A stretch of 15,774 nt of DNA from JAFGHJ01 sp964631335 (GTDB lineage: Bacteria; Hydrothermota; UBA3072), in the NCBI GenBank assembly GCA_964631335.1, contig CAZVXD010000038.1, positions 1 through 15,774 on the forward strand, in the 5' to 3' direction. Shown here piece by piece: positions 1-6,384 of the stretch. The translations under genes and the position numbers were made by a program. Position 1 is the stretch's first letter. Each line of letters begins with the position of its first letter. A model generated the notes under the pieces. The model did no database searches. It was not told the origin of the DNA and was given only the letters and a program-made list of their open reading frames with translations.

Positions 1-434
1 TTTTCCTGAAAAGAAATGACAAAATTTTTGCCGAGTATCAAGCTTACCTGTTCGACTTCGATTTCTCTGTTCTTTTCATCAAAATAAAGCATTTTTAAAA
101 CAACGAATATGTAATTATCGAAATCTTCGGTTTTCGGGCGTTGAGTGGTATTGCTAATATCTTCCATAACAAGAGGATGTAAGCCGAAGTATCCTCCGAT
201 ATCCTCAATTATATCGATATTGTGAACGCCGTCTATATTTATCCAGGTAATCGAATCCTTATCCCTAAAGGGAAAACAATCTTCCGCCTTCACTCCTGCT
301 CTTTTAATAAACTCTCTTTCGTTATAATCGATTACTGAGATCTTAACCTCGTCAGTTTTTTCTTCTCCAATATACACAACTGTACCAGGACTAAGGCCTT
401 TTCCGCGTGGGAATTTTTTATGCAATTCCGACAT
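1..434 (-). CDS. corA: CorA-family Mg2+/Co2+ transporter, N-terminal part (runs off the left edge)
   Basis: Partial gene. I translated the minus strand from an ATG at 434, giving 144 complete codons before the window edge. The protein begins MSELHKKFPRGKG and contains TWINIDGVHNIDII and, further on, HPLVMEDI and QRPKTEDFDNYIFVVLKML. These are the hallmark stretches of the cytoplasmic funnel domain of CorA-type divalent cation channels of the Thermotoga maritima kind. The membrane helices and the GMN selectivity motif lie beyond the window, so channel integrity cannot be judged. The start is supported by an SD GGGAGG five bases upstream of the ATG and by the family N-terminus. It is divergent from the plus-strand gene at 570. 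A perfect palindrome sits about 20 bases upstream of the start codon. Confidence 0.87.
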   Translation of the reverse strand, partial: MSELHKKFPRGKGLSPGTVVYIGEEKTDEVKISVIDYNEREFIKRAGVKAEDCFPFRDKDSITWINIDGVHNIDIIEDIGGYFGLHPLVMEDISNTTQRPKTEDFDNYIFVVLKMLYFDEKNREIEVEQVSLILGKNFVISFQE

Positions 435-454
435 TTTATCCTCCCTTTTTATTA

Positions 455-471
455 ATTTGTAATTTACAAAT
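455..471. promoter_or_regulatory. Perfect 17-bp palindrome in the corA leader, candidate operator
   Basis: ATTTGTAA-T-TTACAAAT: two perfect 8-base arms around one central base, ending 21 bases before the corA start codon. A TGTAA/TTACA half-site pair of this size is typical of a binding site for a dimeric helix-turn-helix repressor. If the corA transcript starts near 486-488 it would lie just inside the leader, where a bound repressor could block transcription. AT-rich DNA makes short palindromes likely by chance, but 8-base perfect arms are less so. The regulator is unknown. Confidence 0.4.
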
Positions 472-492
472 ATTTTTTTTAAAGTAAAGGGT

Positions 493-500
493 ATTATAAT
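493..500 (-). promoter_or_regulatory. Candidate -10 element for corA (ATTATAAT)
   Basis: ATTATAAT is self-complementary and gives a perfect TATAAT on the minus strand, about 60 bases upstream of the corA start codon. No good -35 hexamer lies 16-18 bases upstream on that strand, so either the promoter is weak, it needs an activator, or the match is chance. The same bases also give TATAAT on the plus strand, but the downstream plus-strand gene has a much better promoter at 521-548. Confidence 0.3.
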
Positions 501-520
501 GAAGAGAATTTGTGGAAACA

Positions 521-548
521 TTGACAGGTTTTTAAAAAATGTTATAAT
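521..548 (+). promoter_or_regulatory. Near-consensus sigma-70-type promoter for the 570-1127 gene
   Basis: Perfect TTGACA at 521-526, 16-base spacer, perfect TATAAT at 543-548. Transcription would start near 555, leaving a leader of only about 15 bases that contains little more than the ribosome binding site AAGGA at 555-559, ten bases before the ATG. This is the strongest promoter-like sequence in the window. Confidence 0.75.
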
Positions 549-569
549 ATGTAAAAGGAATTAAGATCG

Positions 570-1127
570 ATGGAAGTGAAGGGTAGCGCTGTTGTAATAT
601 TGCCAAAATTTATCGAGAAGAACTTTGGTGTAAAAAACTATAGTATATGGCTCGATGCCCTTTCAGAAGAGGCAAGACGAGTCTATAGAAGTAACGTACT
701 TATAACTTCATGGTTTCCTCTGAAAAAAATATTTACCGAGCCTACCGGAAAAATGTGTGATCTTTTTTATAAAAAAAATTTACGGGGTGCCTGGGAAGTG
801 GGGCGATTCAGCGCGGAATATTCACTAAGAGAATTTTATAAGACTTTTATCAGGGTGGCTACGCCTCGTGCTTTAGCAAAGAGAGCTGAACAAATTTTCT
901 CTACCTATTACAGACCGAGTACCATGAAAATAGAGGATATAAGTAACAACGAATCAATATTAAAAATAACTGAGTTTTCGGAAATGGAATTAATAGTGGA
1001 AAACAGAATTTTAGGCTGGATAGAGAAAACACTCGAAATCTGCGGGTATAAAAATATCGCTTTTAATATAGTCAAATCTTTATGCCGCGGCGACCCGGTG
1101 AGTGAAATCGAAATAACCTGGGAATAA
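570..1127 (+). CDS. DUF2378 / V4R-like small protein of unknown function
   Basis: 185-residue soluble protein with no signal peptide or membrane segment. The pattern resembles the DUF2378 (TIGR02265, 'Myxococcales paralogous') family, which is distantly related to the V4R/haem-NO-binding fold. The matching elements are TSWFPLKKIF (46-55), an EVGRFSAEYSLREFYKTFIR block (76-95), a tyrosine pair STYYRP (111-116), a GWIEKTLEICGYKNIAF segment (149-165) and the C-terminal CRGDPVSEIEITW (172-184). V4R-like domains often bind small ligands, but the usual second cysteine near the C-terminus is not seen here and no ligand can be assigned. It is the only plus-strand gene in the window, with its own strong promoter and a convergent neighbour (mfd), so it is probably a single-gene transcript. 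The coding call is firm; the family call is from memory and moderate. Confidence 0.75.
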   Translation: MEVKGSAVVILPKFIEKNFGVKNYSIWLDALSEEARRVYRSNVLITSWFPLKKIFTEPTGKMCDLFYKKNLRGAWEVGRFSAEYSLREFYKTFIRVATPRALAKRAEQIFSTYYRPSTMKIEDISNNESILKITEFSEMELIVENRILGWIEKTLEICGYKNIAFNIVKSLCRGDPVSEIEITWE

Positions 1128-1151
1128 TACGAAATTAGGTATTGGGTCTTT

Positions 1152-1186
1152 GTTTTTAGGTTTTAGTTAAAAACAGCAAATTTTTT
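1152..1186 (+). terminator. Weak candidate terminator after the DUF2378-like gene
   Basis: GTTTTTA (1152-1158) can pair with TAAAAAC (1168-1174) around a 9-base loop, followed by a T run at 1181-1186 and further T-rich sequence. The stem is almost entirely A-T, so it is a poor intrinsic terminator. It is listed only because it is the best hairpin plus T-tract just downstream of the stop codon. Confidence 0.25.
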
Positions 1187-1195
1187 CTTTTTGTT

Positions 1196-1340
1196 CTTTG
1201 TGTCCTCGGTGGTTCAATTTTCAAATCATTCGTGTTATTCGTGTGATTTGTTGTTTCTCTTAGTTTTTTGGGTGGTGAGGGGTGTTTTTAAGAAACGAAA
1301 TTTTGTTTTTTTGTATCCTTTGTGGTCTCTGTGGTCAGGT
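1196..1340. repeat. Degenerate GTG-rich intergenic repeat cluster between convergent genes
   Basis: Fills most of the 207-bp convergent spacer and touches the end of mfd. Three related units are visible: CTTTGTGTCCTCGGTGGTTC at 1196-1215, ATTCGTGTTATTCGTGTGAT at 1228-1247 and CCTTTGTGGTCTCTGTGG at 1318-1335. Each has two TGTG/CGTG words about ten bases apart. The middle unit is a tandem 9-base repeat, TTCGTGTTA (1229-1237) then TTCGTGTGA (1238-1246), bracketed by the inverted repeat CAAATCA (1222-1228) and TGATTTG (1244-1250). The mfd stop codon (1335-1337) lies at the edge of the third unit. The same family recurs, reverse-complemented, at 10273-10384. Confidence 0.6.
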
Positions 1341-4268
1341 TTCGAGGGTTTCCAGGAAGAGAAAGATATAATTACGTGGTACCGAAATAGTCAAGCCGTT
1401 TTCCCTGTGCGAAAATTTAATCCCTTCTATAGTCGAGATAAGTTTTTCTATTTGAGATCTGTTTAAATGTTTTTGTGTTTCGCAGGAGAAATATTTTATT
1501 CCTTCTTCTACTTTTTTGACCCCTGAGGCTTCAGCCAGTATTTTTATCTTTGCCCATTTTAAAATTCTTCTGATATTCGCTGGCATTTTGCCGAATCTAT
1601 CTTCTATTTCGTTCTCTATTCTTTCTATTTCATAAGAGTTTTCGGCCGATGAAATTCTTCTGTATAATTCAATTCTTTCATCTTCTTCCGGGATATAATT
1701 TTCAGGAATAAAGAAAGAGCCCTGTAATGAAACCTCGGCTTCGGGCTTTTCGATTATTTCTTCTCCTTTTGCCTTTTTAATTGCTTCGTTCAGTATTTTC
1801 AAGTATAATTTATATCCGATAGTTGCTATGTGACCGTGCTGCTCTTTCCCTAAAATTTCACCCGCTCCCCTAATCTCAAGGTCCTTGAGTGAAATCTTAA
1901 AACCTGAACCTAATTCGGAGTAAGTTTTGATTGTGGATATTCTCTCTTTCGCTTTACCTTTTAATTCTTTAGATACAATCAGATAACAGAAGCCCTGTCT
2001 TAAGGAACGTCCGACCCTTCCTCGCAATTGGTGCAAATCCGACAATCCGAAGCTCTCGGCTTTATCGATTATTATAGTGTTGACATTTGGGAGGTCGAGA
2101 CCCGATTCTATTATGGCGGTCGAAAGTAAAATATCATATTTGTGGTTTAGAAAATCGGTCATTCTCTTTTCCAATGTTTCCGTGGTTAGCTGTCCGTGAC
2201 CGACCACAATTCCGATTCCGGGAACTATCTTCTTCAGCTTTTTTTCGACTGTTTCTATGCTCGAGACTCTATTGTGCACGAAGAAAACCTGTCCGCCTCT
2301 TTCCGTTTCCCTTAGTATCGCGTCTTTTATTTTTTTATCGTTCCAATGTATTACATTGGTTACCACCCCTCTTCTCCCTTCGGGAGCGGTATGGATAACG
2401 GAAAGGTCTCTTATCCCCAGAAGAGAAAACTGCAGAGTTCGGGGTATTGGAGTGGCGCTCATCGAGAGAACATCTATATTGGTTCTTAATTCTTTGATTT
2501 TTTCCTTCTGTTTGACTCCGAAGCGTTGTTCTTCATCTATTATGAGTACTCCCAGGTCATTAAACTCGATTTTCTTGTTAAGCAGCATATGTGTGCCAAT
2601 AACGATATCACATTCTCCGGATTCGATTTTCTTCAGTATTTCTTTTGTTCTTTTTCTTGTAAATCTGGAAAGCAATTCGATATTAATCGGAAATTTTTTG
2701 AGCCTTTGTTTAAAAGTTCTGTAATGCTGTTCCGCTAAGAGAGTCGTCGGAGTAAGAACCGCCGATTGTTTGGATTCTATAGCCGATTTAAAGGCTGTAC
2801 GTAGAGCGACTTCGGTTTTTCCGAAGCCGACTTCCCCGCAAAGAAGACGGTCCATGGGTTTTTCTTTTTCCATGTCTTCATAAACTTTGCGTATTGCTTC
2901 TTCCTGATCCAGTGTTTCCTGAAACGGAAAGGAAAGTTCGAGATCTCTCATCAAAGAATTACGCCCGGAATAAGAATATCCTTTAGCGACGCTTCTCTTG
3001 GCGTAAAGTTTAAGAAGAGACTCGGCGTACTTCTCCAGTTCTTTTTTAACTCTTCTTTTTTTCGTTTCCCATTTGTTTTTAGATAATTCGGAAAGAACAG
3101 GCTCTTTCTCTCCGCCGGAAATATAAGGTGTAAGTAAATTAGATTTTTCAACCGGGACCAGTACTCTGCTTTTACTTTTATATTCGACCACCAGACATTC
3201 TCTTTTCCGAGCGTCTATGTCTACGATTTGAAGACCTTCAAATTTGCCTATGCCGAAATCTTCGTGCACAACATAGCTTCCGCGAATGAATTCTCCTTTT
3301 GCCTCCAGCGGTATTTCTTCTTTTTTAACTTTGTGTTTTGCCCGTAAGGCTCCAAAAATATCCGCTTCGCTAAATACGGCGATGTTGATTTTGTCGATGA
3401 TAAAACCTTTTGATAAGAAAGCGTCAAGATATTCTATCTGGGGGAATTCATTATCGAATAAATCGCGAAGGCGGTGTATTTCGCCCGGAGTGCCCGCGGC
3501 TATGAATATTTTATAATTTTGAAGAGACCTTAATTCTTTTTTAAAGTATTCGAGATTTCTGTTGAAAGATACGGCGGGGACAAATGGTACAGAAACTCCC
3601 GTGGAACTAAGTTTAACGTCCATTTTAAGACCTTTGGTTTCCGGTCCTATTTTGAAAAAAACTTTCAGTATCTCCTTAGCTGGTTTACCCGCGCCTTTTT
3701 TAATAAGGAGATTTATTTTTTTTGCTTTTTCTATCGATAGCTGGTTGGAGGGATCGAAGAACCTGAGAGAAGCTATTTTATCGTCCTCTAATTCTATACG
3801 GACAGGATTTTTGTTGTTTAAAGTCCAGACGTCGGTTATTCCTCCCCGGTTAACATATTCTCCTTCTTCGTAAACACGATTTCTTCGAATTAAGCCACCT
3901 TCCTCGAGAGAGAGCAAAAAATCTTCTAAAGAAATATTGTCTCCTACCGATAAATCTATAGCTTCCTGTTCAGGTATTTTAAGTTCGAGGTTTTTTGCTT
4001 CGAGAATCAGAAGATCGAAATCTTTTGCCGCTATAACAGTACCTGCCTGATTTGAATTTTCTTCCGTTAACAAAAAAACCCTTTTGAAGAAGAGTTCCGC
4101 GTCTGAAGCAATCTTCAGAGGATCCTCATCTGTTAATAGCACAAGGGGTTTTTTATCTTTAAATCCGTAAGTTAAAAGGAGTTCTCCCGGGTATGGGGGA
4201 GGATTAAAATCTCTCTCTTCGCCTATTTCTTTTTTTAGGAAGTCATGTAAGTCTTGTTTTAACTTCAC
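1335..4268 (-). CDS. mfd: Mfd, transcription-repair coupling factor (compact form)
   Basis: DNA translocase that removes stalled RNA polymerase and recruits the UvrABC excision machinery. Domains in the 977-residue protein: a remnant UvrB-like module with D2 features (VGDNIS at 108, EGEYVNRGGITDVW at 135-148); the RNA-polymerase-interacting CarD-like domain (from about 326, YVVHEDFGIGKFEG at 332-345); and helicase lobes with Walker A GEVGFGKTE (478-486), DEEQ (578-581), SATPIPRT (604-611) and QLRGRVGR (747-754). A C-terminal D7-like domain contains EDRFGKMP. Family members are usually about 1,100-1,200 residues; much of the deficit falls between D2 and the RNA-polymerase-interacting domain, where D1b would be. 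The start is GTG, overlapping the rnfA stop as GTGA, with no clear SD, so translation is probably coupled. Last gene of the operon, in the slot where rnfB is expected. Confidence 0.95.
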   Translation of the reverse strand: MKLKQDLHDFLKKEIGEERDFNPPPYPGELLLTYGFKDKKPLVLLTDEDPLKIASDAELFFKRVFLLTEENSNQAGTVIAAKDFDLLILEAKNLELKIPEQEAIDLSVGDNISLEDFLLSLEEGGLIRRNRVYEEGEYVNRGGITDVWTLNNKNPVRIELEDDKIASLRFFDPSNQLSIEKAKKINLLIKKGAGKPAKEILKVFFKIGPETKGLKMDVKLSSTGVSVPFVPAVSFNRNLEYFKKELRSLQNYKIFIAAGTPGEIHRLRDLFDNEFPQIEYLDAFLSKGFIIDKINIAVFSEADIFGALRAKHKVKKEEIPLEAKGEFIRGSYVVHEDFGIGKFEGLQIVDIDARKRECLVVEYKSKSRVLVPVEKSNLLTPYISGGEKEPVLSELSKNKWETKKRRVKKELEKYAESLLKLYAKRSVAKGYSYSGRNSLMRDLELSFPFQETLDQEEAIRKVYEDMEKEKPMDRLLCGEVGFGKTEVALRTAFKSAIESKQSAVLTPTTLLAEQHYRTFKQRLKKFPINIELLSRFTRKRTKEILKKIESGECDIVIGTHMLLNKKIEFNDLGVLIIDEEQRFGVKQKEKIKELRTNIDVLSMSATPIPRTLQFSLLGIRDLSVIHTAPEGRRGVVTNVIHWNDKKIKDAILRETERGGQVFFVHNRVSSIETVEKKLKKIVPGIGIVVGHGQLTTETLEKRMTDFLNHKYDILLSTAIIESGLDLPNVNTIIIDKAESFGLSDLHQLRGRVGRSLRQGFCYLIVSKELKGKAKERISTIKTYSELGSGFKISLKDLEIRGAGEILGKEQHGHIATIGYKLYLKILNEAIKKAKGEEIIEKPEAEVSLQGSFFIPENYIPEEDERIELYRRISSAENSYEIERIENEIEDRFGKMPANIRRILKWAKIKILAEASGVKKVEEGIKYFSCETQKHLNRSQIEKLISTIEGIKFSHRENGLTISVPRNYIFLFLETLET

Positions 4269-4852
4269 AGAGAAAGGCCCAGAAAGCCCGAAAATCCGAG
4301 GAAGGCGAGTCCCATAAGGGCGGCGACAACGAAAGATATCGGAAGCCCCTTAAGGGGTTCCGGTATAGGGGCGTTTTCCAGTCTTTCTCGAATAGACCCG
4401 ATAAGAACGATAGCCAGGAGAAATCCCAAACCGCTGCTGACAGCGAAAACAATTCCCGGGATAAGACTAAAATCATTATCGATATTCAGAAATGCCACTC
4501 CCAGGATCGCGCAGTTGGTGGTAATAAGAGGAAGAAATATTCCAAGAGCCGAATACAGAGCGGGTAATTGCTTTTTGAAAAAAAGTTCGAGAAACTGGAC
4601 GAGGGAAGCGATTACAAGAATAAATACTACGGTTCTGAGGTAGATTAAATCTAATGGGACAAGTACATATCGGTATAAAAACCAGGTAATAACAGTAGCG
4701 AGTGTCATAACGAATATAACACTCATTCCCATGGACGCGGCTGTTTCCATTCGCCTGGAAACACCGAAGAAGGGACAGAGTCCCAGGAATTTCATTAAAA
4801 TTATATTATTTACAAGGAAAGCGGATAGGAAAATCAAAAACAGATTATCCAT
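4265..4852 (-). CDS. rnfA: RnfA, membrane subunit of the Rnf ion-translocating complex
   Basis: 195-residue polytopic membrane protein with about six hydrophobic segments. It carries FLGLCPFFGVS (22-32, Cys26) and PLITTNCAILGVA (108-120, Cys114). RnfA and RnfE are homologous, inversely oriented subunits; the cysteines in these half-helices are thought to hold an iron-sulfur cluster inside the membrane and pass electrons across it. Length is normal for the family. The ATG overlaps the rnfE stop by one base (TAATG) and is preceded by SD GGAGG about eight bases away. The 3' end overlaps mfd by four bases. Confidence 0.95.
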   Translation of the reverse strand: MDNLFLIFLSAFLVNNIILMKFLGLCPFFGVSRRMETAASMGMSVIFVMTLATVITWFLYRYVLVPLDLIYLRTVVFILVIASLVQFLELFFKKQLPALYSALGIFLPLITTNCAILGVAFLNIDNDFSLIPGIVFAVSSGLGFLLAIVLIGSIRERLENAPIPEPLKGLPISFVVAALMGLAFLGFSGFLGLSL

Positions 4853-5463
4853 TATTTATTCCTCCTGCTATAGTTGAACAAGCCCATGAGTAATGCGATA
4901 GTCAAAAACCCGCCCGGTGGTAGAATTAATATAATCATCGGAGATTCCGGGAAAGAAGAACCGAGGATTTTAAAACCATCGAATACTCCGGGAATGCTCA
5001 TCCAGATTCCCTGCCCCAGGATTTCTCTAATTGTTCCCATTATAAAAAGCACCAGTGTGAATCCTAATCCGGCTCCTAATCCGTCCATAAAGGATAAATG
5101 CACGGGATTTTTGTAAGCGAACCCTTCGGCTCTTCCGAGAATGCCGCAGTTCACCACAATTAGGGGAACAAAGACCCCCAGTTGGGCGGAAAGAGGAGGC
5201 AGGTAGGCTTTAAGCGCGTAATCTATCATAGTTACAAATGAAGCGATTATAATAATGAAAATCGGTATTCTCAAGTTAGAAGGGATTATTTTTCTCAGGG
5301 AAGATACGATTAAATTGGAGAAGACAAAAACGAATGTGGCGGCAAGACCCATGCCTATGCCGTTGTAGGCGGAAGTGGTTACGGCGAGAGTGGGACACAA
5401 CCCGATCGCCAGTACTAAAATCAGGTTGTTTTTTATTATGCCGTCGATAAGAGCGCGTTTTAT
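4852..5463 (-). CDS. rnfE: RnfE, membrane subunit of the Rnf complex, with an apparent AUA start
   Basis: Homologue of RnfA with the paired cysteine motifs LCPTLAVTTSA and PLIVVNCGILGRAEGF, six or so membrane segments and normal length if read from 5463 (about 203 residues). The only conventional start is a TTG at 5398-5400, directly before the first cysteine motif; using it would remove half of the first membrane helix. The frame stays open upstream, and the residues read there (KRALIDGIIKNNLILVLAIG) fit the expected family N-terminus. The codon at the right place is ATA (5461-5463), six bases after SD AGGAG (5470-5474). It overlaps the rnfG stop as ATAA, the exact analogue of the common ATGA overlap. 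No ATG, GTG or TTG exists between 5463 and 5400 in this frame. The start is inferred; the gene identity is firm. Confidence 0.88.
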   Translation of the reverse strand: MKRALIDGIIKNNLILVLAIGLCPTLAVTTSAYNGIGMGLAATFVFVFSNLIVSSLRKIIPSNLRIPIFIIIIASFVTMIDYALKAYLPPLSAQLGVFVPLIVVNCGILGRAEGFAYKNPVHLSFMDGLGAGLGFTLVLFIMGTIREILGQGIWMSIPGVFDGFKILGSSFPESPMIILILPPGGFLTIALLMGLFNYSRRNK

Positions 5464-6383
5464 CTTTCTCTCCTTTTTATATGTTTTGAATAGCCGTTTA
5501 CGATTTCGTTTCGGACTTTTTCGGCGGGTTCATCGTACTCCGTTTCGAATTTTAATTTTTCAATGTTGTCTATAGAAATACCGTTGAATTTTCTTTCCAA
5601 ATATTCCTTTAAAGCTTCGGTGTTTTCGGAAAGGTCTTCCGAAAATATAGATATGTTTTTAATTTTCTTCTTTTCTATTTGGATTATTAGTTTAAAAGCA
5701 AAAGAGGAATCTTCTATTTCGGAAATATATATGAAATTATCGGCTATCCTCCATAATTTGTTCGGCTCAATTTCTTCGAGCGCGGAATCGGGCGATTGCT
5801 CTTCTATTTTTTCGAAGTATGTTTTAAGGAATTTTTTAAACGCGTATCCCGGCAAAAAATCACTGTATTTCAGCAATCCTTCTCTTACCGCTTCCGTGGC
5901 GGCTCTGGATGAAATCGTGGCAGAAGTGACCGCGTCTATTTCTCCTTCCTGTTTATCCTTTTTAAGGTGAATTTCGTCCGCGGCGAGATTTTGAAATTGA
6001 TTAAGAAAATTTTCTTCTGCTATTTTCATTCCGAGTCCCGGCGTTTCAGAGAGTTCTTCTTTTGGTATTTTTACTTTTATTATTTTTCCTGTAGAATCTA
6101 CTCCGACAATCGGTCTTATTGTACCTGAATAACCTTTTTTAGATGACCTGAAAACCATACCAATCTGTTTTTCTCCTTTAAAAACTTTCCATAGGGTATC
6201 GGTCTTTATTTCTTCGAAGCGCGCCGATTTTTCCGTGAATACTTCACTTAATGATTTATTCAATGATTCTTCTCTGTATTTTGAAATCCGGGGAGCTGTT
6301 TGACTGTATACAAAGGAAAGCAGGAATGCCGAGGTTACTCCCACTAAAAACAATACGGAAACGTCTCTGATTTTTTTTGCCAT
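5460..6383 (-). CDS. rnfG: RnfG, FMN-binding subunit of Rnf with a C-terminal extension
   Basis: 307 residues, against roughly 180-230 for most RnfG proteins. An N-terminal membrane anchor (about 8-27) leads to an extracytoplasmic FMN-binding domain (about 56-172) with ETPGLGMKI (113-121) and the flavinylation motif DAVTSATISS (150-159). Thr156 should carry covalently bound FMN; serine replaces the common glycine before Ala-Thr. Residues 201-299 look like a worn second copy: LEEIEPNKLWRI mirrors FEEIKTDTLWKV, and EPAEKVRNEIVNGYSK mirrors AATEAVREGLLKYSD, but no flavin-accepting threonine motif remains. The start ATG has SD GGGAGG four bases upstream and is one base from the rnfD stop. In Rnf this subunit passes electrons on the outer face of the membrane. 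Confidence 0.93.
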   Translation of the reverse strand: MAKKIRDVSVLFLVGVTSAFLLSFVYSQTAPRISKYREESLNKSLSEVFTEKSARFEEIKTDTLWKVFKGEKQIGMVFRSSKKGYSGTIRPIVGVDSTGKIIKVKIPKEELSETPGLGMKIAEENFLNQFQNLAADEIHLKKDKQEGEIDAVTSATISSRAATEAVREGLLKYSDFLPGYAFKKFLKTYFEKIEEQSPDSALEEIEPNKLWRIADNFIYISEIEDSSFAFKLIIQIEKKKIKNISIFSEDLSENTEALKEYLERKFNGISIDNIEKLKFETEYDEPAEKVRNEIVNGYSKHIKRRER

Positions 6384-6384
6384 T

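Noticed and set aside
1196..1340. Possible CRISPR array in the repeat-rich spacer
   Set aside because: Units are degenerate, unevenly spaced and separated by repeat-like rather than unique spacers; no cas genes in the window.
1191..1466. Plus-strand open frame of 91 codons across the spacer and the end of mfd
   Set aside because: It runs through the repeat cluster and antisense to mfd, has low-complexity aromatic-rich sequence and no SD; not a gene.
2087..2724. Plus-strand open frames antisense to mfd
   Set aside because: They lie opposite the Mfd helicase motifs and show no family features.
5398..5400. TTG as the real start of rnfE
   Set aside because: It would delete half of the first membrane helix, puts the cluster cysteine at residue 2, and has no SD; the open frame upstream carries the expected N-terminus.
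5400..5480. Frameshift or pseudogene at the rnfE 5' end
   Set aside because: The frame is open and homologous all the way to the SD, so nothing suggests an indel; only the start codon is unusual.
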